Of a DNA stretch of 64,000 nt, positions 22,219 to 35,500 are shown one piece after another (position 1 is the first letter of the stretch; every line of letters starts with the position of its first letter). The DNA is from Acanthopleura granulata (taxonomy: Eukaryota > Mollusca > Polyplacophora > Chitonida > Chitonidae), in the NCBI GenBank assembly GCA_016165875.1, contig JABBOT010000015.1, positions 4,757,928 to 4,821,927 on the forward strand, in the 5' to 3' direction. A model generated the notes under the pieces. It did no database searches. It was not told the DNA's origin and worked only from the letters and a program-made list of their open reading frames with translations. The position numbers and the translations under genes are program-made.

Positions 22219-22860
22219 AATAAAACTTATTGTCCACCATTTTATTTGGTCGAGTTTTTATGTTTATTTATAATTTTCCTATTTTTCAAGACTTTGATAA
22301 TGTAAATGTCCTCTGCAGGAAACATTACTGGGGTATTCCACATTTCCCTCAAATGAGATGATTTGTCACACCAGTGACATTGAAAAAAGATTTCTTCTGC
22401 CTGTAAATTAATTTAATATGGTGTTGCCATGTGATACTAAACGTCAACAGCCATCATTTAGATATTTTTTGCACTTTGTAAAAGCCAGCACAACTGGATA
22501 ACTTTATTCAGATGATTGAAGTGTAGCATGGCTTATATGCATGAAATTACTTATGTTAAAATTCATGGATTGACGCTTCCTAGCATCAGGAGTGGATAAT
22601 CATTAATTGGAATAGGCAGGTGAAATTCAGGGGTCGAAAGTGGCATATTTATTACTTATATATATATATAGGAATGCAGGTTTTTTTTTACCACTAGGTA
22701 CAATAGAGAGCTGATGTCATAAATTCCAATACAGGAGCCAAATAATATATTTTGTGTCTCTGTCTGCTTGTAAGAAACGTGTAATTTGAACAATCAGGAC
22801 ATAAACGAATGTTTGGAACACATGTGGAACACCCTTATGTAGTATGAACTTCTCATCTGC

Positions 22861-23130
22861 ATGGTAGGGGTCTTGGTTCACTTGGTTAAGGCGCTAGAGC
22901 AGCGAAATGCATGACCCACGAGCCTCTCTTCAATGCGGTCGCTGTGAGTTCAAGTCCAGCTCGTACTGGTTTTCTCCCCGGCCGTACGTGGGAAGGCCTG
23001 CCAGCAACCTGCGGATGGTCGTGGGTTTCCCCCGGGCTGCGCCCGATTTCCTCCCACCATAACGCTGGCCTCCGTCGTATAAGTTAAATGTTCTTGAGTA
23101 GGACGTAAAACACCAATCACATTAATAAGT
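22861..23130 (+). repeat. SINE family A, near full length
   Basis: Head region with GGTTCACTTGGTTAAGGCGC, box-B-like GAGTTCAAGTCCAGCTC, body TTTCCTCCCACCATAACGCT, end GTCGTATAAGTTAAATGTTC and AAACACCAATCAC. Confidence 0.82.
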
Positions 23131-23168
23131 ACATACATTCTCCGTGGCAATGCAGATCATTCCGTGTG

Positions 23169-23246
23169 TAGCCATCTATAGATCTCTATTTTCCCGGGAA
23201 TATTCATTAGCCATCTATAGATCTCTATTTTCCCGGGAATATTCAT
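23169..23246. repeat. Perfect 39-bp tandem duplication
   Basis: Two identical 39-bp units, each with CTATAGATCTCTATTTTCCC and GGGAATATTCAT. No mismatch, so recent. Confidence 0.96.
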
Positions 23247-23319
23247 AGGAATTGAGGTTTCCGACTTCTTTTCCTTTGGCTTCAGTTTAGCTACGCCGGA
23301 GTATTTGTGTGTGATGAAT

Positions 23320-23420
23320 TCCTTTTACCAGCAACGAGCAGGGTTGTTGTGGGTTTACTCCCACCATAATGCTGGCCGCCTTGAGAACAGCGTACAACAC
23401 CAACCACATTAATATATGAA
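23320..23420 (+). repeat. SINE family A fragment
   Basis: Keeps GTGGGTTTACTCCCACCATA, ATGCTGGCCGCC and CACCAACCACATTAATA from the 3' half only. Confidence 0.6.
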
Positions 23421-23805
23421 TAGATATGATAGAATAGCCTACAATTCAAGCCGACCCCACCGACAATATAGTTGATGGATCAGACATTTAATTATCAAAA
23501 TCGGCTGTCCCCACGATATGGCTGCATGGAATTTCACCGACGCAATCGTACGTTCTAAATCGGCGTATTTGCGCTGCGCAGTTTTACTGCAACATGCGGC
23601 TAGACAACCCAAAATAGACATGAAACTTGTTTGAAAATATCACATAATGTCCGCTTATATATTCCAAGGCTAACATTTATTGTCTTGTTTGTTGCCCAGA
23701 GGTCAAGATGCGTCTTAAAAGACAACAATATATAACAATATATCCATCAAATGGATATATTTATGGATAAAGAATTCCATTCATAGTTCAAAAAACGTCA
23801 CTTTT

Positions 23806-25000
23806 TTATACGCCCACCAGTAATGGCGTATAATGGTATAGCGATTTTGTCGGTCTGTCCATCTGTCCGTCCGTATTCTTGCCAGGGATAAATCTCTAAT
23901 TCTTTTCCATGCACGGTTGTAACTTTAAGTGGATACATAGATACAGGTATGATGATGTATCGCGATTTACATTTGTCCATTTCCGCGGTTATCTTGGTAA
24001 CCAGATCGCCATTTTCCCTGTATGTACTGTAAAAGTACATGACTTCATGTTCGGGCTATAGATTTAAATAGTTTTCCACATGCATTTTTCATTTTTGGCG
24101 GACACATAGATATAGATGAGGCGAGATGTTGCTACTCACATTTGACCATTTTCACGGTTGCCTTGGTAACCAAATTGCCATTATCACTGCATATACTGTA
24201 AAAATACAAATGATTTCGTGTCCAGTCGAACTCCAAATGTTTTCCATGTGCAGGTTTAATATTTGGAGCATGCATGGATGCAGATGTGATCATATGTCGC
24301 AACTAACTTTTGTCGATTTTTTGGTTGCCATGGTATCCAGCTCACCATTTTCCATGCATGTACTGTATTCGGGCTACAACTCCAATTGCTTTCCAAGTAC
24401 AGTTTTCATTTCTGGTGGATACATAAATACGCTGATGACGAGGTGTTGCGACTCACATTTGTCTATTTCCGCGGTGGCCATGGTAACCGGATTGCCCTTA
24501 TCCTTATATTATCTTTATAAATAGATACAACTCCACTTGTTCTGCACATGGAGTTTTAATTTTTGGTGGATACATAAATACAGATAGAAGGATGAGTCGC
24601 AACTCACATTTGTTCCTTTTCTGTGTTAGCGACGGTTGGTGAATCAATATTTTTCCCAATAAATGCTGTATTAATAGATATGACTTGAGGTGATGACGCG
24701 TCGCGGCTGCAACCCAAATTCTTTTCCATATTCAGTTTTAATTCTTGGCGACGATGGCGTTGCGACTTGCCCTTATTGATTTTCACTGTTACCATAGTAA
24801 CCAGATTGCCATTATCATACATGTAGTACTTTATAAATGGATTTCTTATCAGGGCTACAATTATTTTCCATATACAGTTTTGATTTTGGGGTGATACGTA
24901 TGTACGCAGATGCTGATTTTTTGGCGGACACATTGATACAAAGGTAACATACAGAGGTGATGATGGACAATTGTGTATATATTTCAGTGCCTGATGTGTT
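23806..25000. repeat. Seven-unit satellite field, 145-175 bp period, with X-box-like palindromes
   Basis: Unit starts near 23899, 24071, 24239, 24389, 24544, 24721 and 24865. Each runs TTTTCCATG-like, AGTTTTAATTTTTGGTGG, ATACATA(G/A)ATACAGATG, GTCGC(G/A)ACTCACATTTGT, a GGTTGCCATGGTAACC-like palindrome, then GATTGCCATT and ATGTACTGTAAAAAT. The left flank holds ATACGCCCACCAGTAATGGC and GTCTGTCCATCTGTCCGTCC. Open frames here are by-products of the repeat. The field lies between SELENOF and FAM78. Confidence 0.85.
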
Positions 25001-25971
25001 AATTAGTTCACCCACCCAACACCTTGTAATATGATGAGAACTGTCAATCACATACACATATTTTTGAAACCATTTCTTTTCAAACTCATTGTTTTATGTA
25101 TACTTTTCATGTTTTAAACCCAGTCTCCACAAAGCAGTTGCGGTGACACGTAACTATGTTACTGCAATAAGATAAACATTAACAATGTCGAGAATAGTAA
25201 TGGACGTATAAATGTTGTTTGACTGCAATGCGCTAAACATCTCACTGAAAACAATTTTTGCAATAATTATAATAACAAAAGCATTCACACGTTTGTTATT
25301 CAATTATTATTTTATTAATGTCCATTCATGGACATAACAAAAATATCACAGTTTAACAAAACTTTGATGGGTGTAGTTTAATTACACCTGGTAACAAACA
25401 ACATGTATCGTTCAAGAGATGGCACTTGGAGTTCATGTACATATGTAAATAGGTGTGTACAACAATGTACGTGTATACATACGTATATACACAACGTGTT
25501 ATTATTGTTTACAATTTTAATAAATATAACATTTAAGATCGTCCTAATAAATTTATTTTTCTTTGGATAGAAGCCATGCACGTGGGTAAAATTATTGACC
25601 TTTTTTTTCTGTAGACTTTTGCAGATGTTTCAAGTGTGTAGTAATACTGGCGTCTTTAGTCGGTGAGATAAACTTTGTGTTCCATACAAACGTGTATGTC
25701 TTTCAAATGCATACACGTATTTCAAATACGAAGACGGTGTAAAGCTTCAGTACAAAAAATAGATCTACATTTACAATAATATGCATCAAAGCCCCTTGAT
25801 ATCAAACAAATAACAATTTAAAGCAGATCCAAAATGAGGAAAACGATGTATTTTATACGTTAAAAAGTTCGTTTTGCACATTTACGTCCCTGAGAATATA
25901 GAAAAATGCACTAGCCACATGAAAAAAAAGAAATATGCATGACAATAATTGGTGACCTAGTATCGTCTACG
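25001..25971 (-). other. Region downstream of FAM78, probably including its 3' UTR
   Basis: AT-rich, no repeat or coding signal recognised. AATAAA on the minus strand occurs near 25556 and 25315. Confidence 0.4.
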
Positions 25972-26548
25972 TCATAACCTGCTATCAGGTTGGTGGTTGG
26001 TAGACGACGAATCCAATGCTTTCTCTGTCCAAGAAGGGGGAATAATCACTAAAGGCTTCCCTTCACATGGCCGCCAGACGAGCATCTGTGCACTGTTCGC
26101 ATTGGGCGGCACTAAGGCACACTTTGGTATGGGCACATTCCTAGAGACGATCTGAGGTTGTTCTGGAACTGGGTTGCTAACCAGCTTCGCCCTGTGTCCG
26201 AGTGGCCGCTGTGGCTGGACAACAATGTCCAGTTTCATCGTCCAGCGAATGGTCTTCAGTATGTAAGAACGACGATCCGCCATGTTCCAAGCCACCAGCC
26301 AGACGTAGAAACTTTGGTCTCGCTGAACTCTCGTGAGATTCGGGTCCTTTTGGCCGCTATTGGCTGGATTCCGCCACGTGACGTGCGGATGGAAATTGTC
26401 ATGCATTGCGACGTAGGCCTCGCGCTCGCTGCAGGGACCTTTGAAAATGGCCGTTTCATCATTGGATCCATACCATGGATAGTGACGACCGTCGCAGTCG
26501 CTAATCATCGGCCGACCGCTCTTCAGTTCCGGAAACTCCCAGCTCGTG
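25972..26548 (-). CDS. FAM78: FAM78 homologue coding exon 3 (main domain and stop)
   Basis: Begins after TTCTCTTTGCAG and runs 577 nt to TGA at 25974-25972. The upstream open stretch 26549-26607 in the same frame is intron, not protein. It carries most of the conserved FAM78 blocks. Confidence 0.95.
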
Positions 26549-29500
26549 CTGCAAAGAGAAATGACGAAACAATAGGTTAAAAAACAATACAAAAACCAAT
26601 ACCACATAATACATTCACATGAACCCGTTTAATTCCTTTAAGGTATGGGTACAAGTGAATGCTCAAAAAAGATACGTATATACATATACACAAACTTTAA
26701 ATGCACGTTTAAGGACACAGTATCAAATATTTCAAATATTAAAATGTATTCGATTAAATGGAACATTTTACTGCTTTGCATCAATAATAAAATCACCTGT
26801 TGAGAAAATATAATACTATTTAAGACTATCCAAACATATGGCAACAAAGGTAGAAATTGTTAAGGATTTGGGTAGCTCTGCTAGCTTCCGACAATCCTTT
26901 GTTCGCAACTATATGTGTGTGGCGTTTGAGTTCAAGTACGTCTATCAACTTTATCCTTGACTCTGCAGGTCACATTACGTGGTTTCGTCCTTTCCGACCG
27001 TACGTGGGTAGATCTCCCAGCAACCTGTGCATGGTCATGAGTTCACTCCCGCCAAAATGCTGACCGCCGTCGTATAAGTGAAATATTCTTGAGTACTTAA
27101 AAAACACCAATCAAGTAAACAAGCAAATCTTCCTTTCCACAATATCAGTTGAGTAACCCTTTCGACACAAAATCCAACTTGTTGCGCAACAGCTGTTGTT
27201 AACCAAGCCATGTTAATAAAGTTATGATATCGTTATAATTATGCAGTAGGCATGTACGGAATTTTCAAGAAAGAGTTCTATGGAATTGTATATCGAAACT
27301 ACAGAGCTTACCGTATCAAACTAAGCGACAAAATTTCATCTGCAGGAAAACTCTGCAGAATGAAAATATTTAAATCTACCCATGTATCTACCCGGGCGTA
27401 TAAATATTTTAGGCGTAAGACGCAGTCATTATTTCGTTACTGAGATGTCGTCATTCAAATGTAATGGTTCGGGTATTTACTCTGTGGGTCATTTCGGGAT
27501 TTGCGCTCAGATATACTGATTCGAAATCCAGCACTTTGTACCAACTGGTTAATATAAGCATATGTGAACAAGCTTCCTTTGCTAATGGTGAACGATGCCA
27601 TGGTATACTATCCATATATAGAAACTGTACACAGAAAATATGATCGTCCATGGTGTAATGAGTACGAGAAAAATACAATAATGTAGTCCCCAAATTTGAC
27701 TTCGATGCACGAAATTTTGCCGTCATGTTATATGAAGGTCGTAGGCAAGATTTGTACTTACAATCCGTCTGTGCCGTAGGTATTGTGGAACATCATTTCG
27801 GTACAGGCCTGGATCCAGCCCACCTTCCACTTTTCTCCTTCCTCCAGAGGGCCCATCTGGACAAGGGCGCTGGCTCTGAAAACGAGACACGTAATTCATA
27901 TAATATTCACAACAAAAGTGATTGTCTTGTGATCACTCTCCCCTGGACCACGCCCCTTTAATTGCTTATACACCCAACGCAACCAATTTCAGCAATTCAG
28001 GAATGGTATTTATTCTGATTAACACATGCAGCTAAACTTTTAAGAAAAGAAGCTTTTACTATACAATGCCAGCAGTAAAATCACTAGCTAGTGTCTACGT
28101 AAGAAACTATCACACCCGTTATAATATAATTGATACCGGAAACTGAGGTTACAATATTACAGTGATTGAGGACAATCGGCACCAGTGGCGTGAAAGTGCT
28201 TGAGTAATTATCATATCAACACGTTTTACGAGGACATCCTGTCACATACTGGTTTCGATATCTTGCAATGTACTCAGAGTGAAATTGCAACAAGCGGCCA
28301 GATCTAGCATCAACCTAACTGTGCGAATGAAATCTTTTTTGAACAAAATGCACCTCTGAATATGTACATGACTGTGAATATAAAAGTCTGTATGAAACTC
28401 AATCCTATAGTCTTGTCTGTATCATACATGCTATGTCTGAACGTTTGCAAGACAGTCTTCTTTAAAGCTTGGCAGTATATACAAGAGCTTAAAGTGAAAT
28501 ACACTTCATGATTGAGGCACTGTTGATTTAAAAGATTACAAAATTCTCTCTTAAATGTAAAAAATCTGTTTCAAATTGTATGACTTCGTTGCTGAATTAT
28601 CTTCCTTTAAACTGTGGGGTATTGTGCTGCCGACTTGGGATGTGAAACTTATATTTTTCGAGTAGGATATCATCCTACCTTCCAAACAAACCTTAAGACA
28701 CCTTCCTGCAATGAACAGAACTCTCAGATTCGGGGAAAATGAGCAACTTTAGTATGGACACAATTTGAGGTCATTTGGGTTGTTACGCGTATGTAGGTCC
28801 ATTTTGAAGTCGTTTATCACTCGGAGACCGTGACCAACTCTATACGACCTGTTAAATTAAATCCCATCTTCGGTTTTCGTGTATGTGGGGCTTAATATAA
28901 TGATTAATTGGCTATTTAACGACATATACTCAATTAGGTATTCCAATTTGGGACGTCGAATACCATATAAATGTACCTTGCTGCTAGGAAACCACATTTA
29001 ATGACGTCCATTCATGCTGCATGTATAGGTGTTCTGGGCTTTATCGAGTTCATGAAACGAAACTTAAAAGCTTACAGTTCTGCGATTATCTGAATCACCC
29101 GCACGCGGACTGAGATACATACACACCTTAGCCCGCATTTGATGTTGTTATTTACTGTCGAGTCTCGATCGGTGAAGTCCGGCCAGAGCCGAGTACTCGA
29201 CCAGCGGGCCTCCGAGTGGCGGTCAGTAAAGTCCGGTCGACTGGCGAGGCCCCAAAACGATGACGTAATTGTCAACGTAGCCATGCGCGAGTCATGCGCG
29301 AATGCCTTTCGAAATGGGTCTACTGTCGATTAGTTTTGTACCCGTGCGAATTTACTAGAGGCTGTGTGACCGGACAGTCTACGGAAATAAATGTTTAATT
29401 GATGCCAACACCAAAATGAGAGGGACAGCATGGTATGTTGGTAAAATACGGCTGTAGGGAGTGCGAAGAATCTGGGGCTGGGCCTCCATGGATAATAATC

Positions 29501-32500
29501 TATGGATAAGCCTTCTAAAGCTAATATACACCTGTACTACCCCACGTGTATCCCTAGACATGCAAAGCCACATGAGCGCTCGAGGGTCGAAAGGTTAAAC
29601 GTGTACATTGTCAGGTAGCTAATAAAGTAATTACCCGAATAATGTATTAAATCACCTGTAACCTATATATCAGTCTCCGACCGTTGTGTAATAAATACAA
29701 AACGCGTTTACCAAGAATCGCATGATTAATCCAATACATGTGGGTCACCCGGGCCTGGGGAGCTTTGTATACATACACAATCATTCCGTCGCTGGTCCAA
29801 ACATTGCTTGCAATTTTCCGAGAACCCAGTGAAGAGCTCGATCACTGGAAAAATCCCGTCCTGTTATCCGGCGATTCCCGGAATTCCGACCGGGGCATGT
29901 ATAGACTCCCCTCACCCCCCCCCCCACCTTGCCCCATTTTCTTAATGACACAGCTGTGAGCATCAGCTATACCTGGAAACGAAAGTCCTATATACTACAT
30001 GTTGTCCGCAATATTCAGGAGTTGTTTTATTCGCCGGGAAATGTATGGCTATGTTTTGGACGTGAGTCGTGTTCATTACTGTCTTCAGAGAAGTTACTTT
30101 TCAGCGTGAATACATACGAAACAAACAGCGGAACATAGACTTATACTTGTGTTCATTCCATATATTCAGTCCAGATACGTGAACATACATTTACTTATTT
30201 GTTTATTCTTTTATTTATTGATTTAATTGAAATTTTACGTCGTACTCAAGAATATTTTACTTATACAACGAGGGGCAGCATTATGGTGGGAGGAAAACGA
30301 TCCAAGCCCGGGGAGACATTCACGACCATACGACGGCTGCCAGCGGATCTTCCCGTGTACAGCTGGAGATGAAGCCAGCATGAGCTGGACTTGAGCTCAC
30401 AGCGACCGAGCTGGTAAGAGGCTCCCGGGGCATTACGGATCAACATAGAAACCGTACGCAGAAACACTAACGTCCTGATGTCGCAGTTGTCTGTCATATC
30501 CGGGGAAACCTTTGCAACAACATTTATCTAGTTACTGTAGGAATGGAATTCGATTCCTGAATGTGTGTTGTGATTTGGTGGATTAACGCTAACTCAACAA
30601 TGAAATTGCCTCATCATGCGCAATTAAAGCACTCATATCTCGAATTTCGATGATGTGTATTCCATTACACAGCTGTTCAGGTAGTTTCATCCTAACCTTC
30701 ACAATAATCTATCTTGATAAACCCAATATTGTACACATCACGGAGATATATCTCTTACGTAATTAACGGCCAGGTTGAAGAATTTGAGATGACCAGCTCC
30801 TGCCGCATATAACTGATAGCCATTACGGACAATCAAAATTTGTAGTGGCAATGTCGATTGTTTGTACATAAGCGGTGTACGCTGAGTATAATCATGCATC
30901 CAGCGCAGCTATTGTCGACAGCCTTGGCTTTCTCAACCCTGCACACACTGCCAACATGACAGGTTGTAAATATAGCAGCGCTGCGTGGCACCTGGTGCCT
31001 CTTAAAATATCCCAGCAATCGGCTTACTATGCGCATTGGTGTTATGTTCTGAGAGACTTAACAAATGGAACTGGTTTGCTAAGTGTACGGCAAGAATTAT
31101 GACCGGTTTCCGATCGATATAATCACAACATAAAGTAAAGGCTAGCACTTTTGCTTCTAATTTTTTTGTTTCATAGCGAGTAGAATTCGCAGAGTCCCAT
31201 GTATGCCCCAGGTGCTATGGTTTGTTCTCATGAAATAGTTCCCAGTCATCTTCCCCCAACAGCATATTTCCATCGGCCAAACAATTTCCACAAACACATT
31301 CCCGTCTGTATTCTAATCGGCAAACGCACTTTTTCATCAAAACATTCCCTCTCTCTTTCCATTGGCCACATATTTTCCTGAAACACATTCCCCTGTGCAT
31401 TTTTATCGGCAAGATATTTTCCCGAAACATGTCTCCCTCCGAATTCCTGTCGGCCAAACAATTTCCACACAACACATTCCCCTTCTTTCACTCTGTAAAA
31501 TTTTATTCTTTTGCAAGAGCAAAACCCCTATACACCTGCCTACATTTCAGTCTCCAAAACCAAACTGTTGTCAATTTCAAGTCTATTCATCATTTTGACC
31601 CGTCGACAGGTGTGGCCCTGTCTGTAGTATTCCGTGATGCGTAAGGTCTTCCCTGGCACTCCTTACCCCCAGGTGTATAAAAGGTCACCGTACAGTACAA
31701 GTTCTGTCAAAAGGCACGATTCCACAGATGCCACAAAACCAACGACATGCTCGACGTTGGCATGACTCTTAGAGCTGTCACGAGTGCCCTTAACTTTAAC
31801 GTGTCAACGATTAGTCGTCTCAGACGACACCATGAAGAATTCGGCACGACAGCTCATCGCCCGCATGTCCACCGACCGCGTGTAACGACAACCGACCAAG
31901 ACCACTATATTGGCCTCCTCCTCCTCCATGACCGTTTCAGGCCAGCCACTGCCATAGTTGATGAAACAATCGGGCTCCATAATAATCGGATTTCCGCTCA
32001 AACGGTTCGGAATCGCCTCAGAGAAGCGAATTTACCAGCCCGCAGACCACTCCAGGGTATAGACCTCATCCCTGCTCGACACCACAGTCGGAGCGTCATG
32101 AGATAACATCTCAGCAAGACAATGCCCGTCCCCATGTTGCTGCTGTATGCTGAGCATTTCTACAGGCCGAAAACGTTGAAGTGCTCGACTGGCCAGCGTA
32201 TTCACCTGATCTGTCCCCATTTGAACACTTTTGGGATGTTCTCGACCGGCATGTTCGTCGGTGACTTCCGGGTAACATCGCAGATTTCCGTGTGGCCGTC
32301 ATACAAGAGTGGGAAAATATTCCGTAAACCACAAGTGACCCTCTCATCAGATCTGTAGCAGGGAAACGGCGGATATACTCGGTACTGATGAGTGGAATTT
32401 CCCAAATTGACCCCACCCCTATTTCTTAATCTGCCTTGGCGGTGTCATCGGTTGTCCTCTTCCGTCGGTTATGCTAAGAGGCCATTTTATTCCCCCGTGA

Positions 32501-35500
32501 AAAACGGTATTGAAAGAAATTTGATAACGCAGTTAAAATGATCAAAACATTGGGTGTTGCGTTTATATTTTGTTCAGTATATTAAAGTAAAAGACAGGTG
32601 GTGACTGAGGCGCTGTTCATTACAAAGATAATGAAATTCTCTCTTGAATGCAAAAACCTGTTTGAATTTGTATGGATTCGTCGTTAAATTATCAGCGTAT
32701 GAAGTAGTATTTTACTGTCGACTGCGGGATCTGAAGGCCTCCATGCATTTAAGCTTATCATAGACTGACCAATCAGAGAGCTAGGAGATATCAGCTGTTT
32801 ATCAGCTGTGGCTTAAATGTTCTCAGTGGACTGTCAATGTAACATGTAATAACATATGGGACAGGAATCTATTTTAATGTTATATGTTTTAATTATAACA
32901 AGTACATGTGTGAACAACACTGCGAACTATTTCCGGTCCATTGTGTTATGGAGGGATTAAGTTTCTTGATCATTTCATGTCACAAATTTACATATATACT
33001 TAAGCTATAAACAGAACCCTAGCTGCTTACTGCAGTCTCAAATTCCAAGAGCGGCCCGCGCTTGGAAGAATTACTTCACATGCCGGATAGAATGGCTGCG
33101 TTTCATGCTAGCCGACGGATTCCGGTCAAATGTCAGGTTCCACTGCCGTAGTGGCCGTCAGAAAAAAACACTTTACCAAAATAAACATAATATTATACAA
33201 CCTTTCTGGCAAACTTAACTTAGAACATGTGCGGTCTGCCACTTTAATTCAGGTCAGTGTTATTTCTTCTGGGATCAGCACGTTCCTTCTCATCGGCCAT
33301 TCCTACCCCTAGTAATTTCTCATCGGCCATTCCCGCCCCTTAGCAACTTCTCATCGGCCGCTTCCACCTTCTGGCACACTCTCACCTGTGATTTTTTTTT
33401 TCGGATACGTTCTCATGCTGAGGCCAGTTTTCTTCGACTGGTACATTGCATTCGGCCACTTATCCATTCTTACACATTCTCAGTGACCACTCTGTCCCCT
33501 TTTCCGTATCATATTCTCATTGATCGCGTTACCCCTTTAGAACTTTATCATCGGCTATTTGCCCCCTTTTGGCACGTTGACACTGGCCTATTTCCCTGTC
33601 TAACGTTTACACTGGTACCTTTCCCTCTCTAGCGCAGTCACGTTAGTGATTGCCCCTCCTAGCAATCCCCATTGCTAACACATTACCCAGAGCCACTTTC
33701 CCATTCCTGTATAGGCCTGTTTCGGATCCTTGTAGAATATCAACCTCCTCAACCTCATTCCCCTTCTATCACATATTCCCATCATCCGCCAATCCCCCGA
33801 CCATCAAATTACCATCAGGCTTGCTTGGGCACAGCTGTCTGAGTGTCCCGCGTAGACAGAACAGATTCAGTCAAAAAGCAATATATGCAAAATGTCTGTA
33901 TCAGGAGCAGGGCACCGCTCGTGTCCTTGACTAGTCCTGTATACTTTTTTGTATGTCAATTGTAAGGTCACGTCTATAAAAATGTTACCAACAGGCAGCA
34001 CACCGCCCCACCCCCCACCCCCCCGCCCCGAGCCTTTTTAACTTCTTCTGCGCACACATGACACATGCCCTATCAACTGCTCACAAGCGTACACACGATG
34101 TCCCCAGACGGGCTCTCGATTTGCACATTCAAACAGCCAGGGCGTTGCCAGGCAACAGAATAGGTTTATTACGTTTTTCTGAGAAAGAGGATTATTTTTG
34201 CTCCCATCTGTTTAGAATCAGGTGGGGTGACCTGTCCAGTCGAGAAGCTAATGATCATTTCGCTGAAACAATAACAATTACATGGGGACTCTCTTTGGAA
34301 TCCAATCCGTCAGTTCGATCCAGGGCTAGACAGGCCCAGAACGTACCGTGCTTTATAATCGACGTCATGAAGATTTTTCAACGAAAGCTACAATGACAGC
34401 AATGCAGTTCATTTCCTTGTCATATTCCACCTGCGGGCATTCTTCATATGGTCTTGAGTTTATTTGCTTTTTACGCAAGGAGCATCCCCATATACATCAT
34501 ATCCGCCCAGCAAACGGAAGGCCAGCGTCCGTCTACTCTTATCACTATCAATTAGTTAAAAAAAACCAAAACAATAAGCTTTCTGTACACTCCAAGGTAT
34601 GGTATTAAATATACAGAGTTTCGCACTTGTGTTCAGGCGGGAAGTTGCTACAGCTGATAACCATACCTCCCGTTCCCCTCTCCCTCAGTTGACATGAGAC
34701 ACTAGCGTCCTCGTTGGCTAAGGTGTTTAAAACCATGGTTCGCTGCGATTGCGAGACCCTTGGCCAATGAAATCAACAGGTCTCGCTGTTTCGGTGCGAC
34801 TTTAAGTCAGGGGGTTTGTCAGGTACCTGCCAATGGTCGGTGGTTTATACTCCTTGTATGCCCTTTTCCCAAACATGTATAAAAATGTATACAAACATGT
34901 GTAAAAACGATCGCCCTGGTGTGACTTGAAAAGTCTTGAGCAAGGCATTGAACACCAATGGAATAAACAAATACACAAATAACGTTAGATTAAATTCATT
35001 AAGGTGTTTTACCTTTTTTTAATATATGTATTAATGAACGTTATTGCGCAGTTGTGAAGTCCATGATGTCTATGATGAAATATCCATTGTATTTAAAGAC
35101 CGATAAAAATAATCTTCGTTAAATCATTTGACAAATACATTTACGATTGCGATTAATATGGTATGCGATTTGCAAATTAATAACAAAAAACATCATATGT
35201 ACTGATCCACGTATAGTGTGTATTATTTTCGTCGTGCAAAACTTTGTTTGCATCTTGTTTTTATATAAAATTATGCATATGAACAGTTACATCAAAACAC
35301 TGATAGCTACATCTTATATTCTGTATATTGAAACCTGGAACTATACCCTGCGTATTTGAGCTGTACATGGCCTGTACGATTGATAAACACAGGCTGCCAT
35401 GACGAAATATTATAATATTTCTTTTCATCGTCCTGTTTACCTAACGTATACACAGCGTAAACAAATTATATTTGCATAACACGCATGACGCAGACTACAG

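Larger units (their letters stand above)
31600..32580 (+). mobile_element. Tc1/mariner-type transposon remnant with internal deletion
   Basis: Contains a TATA-like GTATAAAAGG leader (about 31674-31683). A reading frame from 31747 encodes the N-terminal helix-turn-helix DNA-binding half of a Tc1-like transposase (GMTLRAVTSALNFNVSTISR, RISAQTVRNRLREA). After 32106 the frame breaks. The C-terminal part resumes with QQDNARPHVAAVC (second catalytic D) and WPAYSPDLSPFEHFWDVL (third catalytic residue E). The segment with the first catalytic D is missing, and three stop codons follow (in VC*A, RR*L and IP*T), so no active enzyme is made. The right end GGTGTTGCGTTTATATTTTG at 32553-32572 resembles a Tc1 inverted terminal repeat. 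I could not find the left one. It lies in the FAM78 intron. Confidence 0.85.

Noticed and set aside
23806..25000. CRISPR-like array
   Set aside because: Long diverged units without unique spacers, in a eukaryotic genome; it is a satellite.
26158..26580. 140-codon plus-strand open frame
   Set aside because: It is antisense to FAM78 coding exon 3, which has clear family identity.
26549..26607. Extra N-terminal residues MWYWFLYCFLTYCF as a signal peptide of FAM78 exon 3
   Set aside because: This stretch is the intron 3' end (pyrimidine-rich, TTTGCAG acceptor); exon 2 joins in phase after it.
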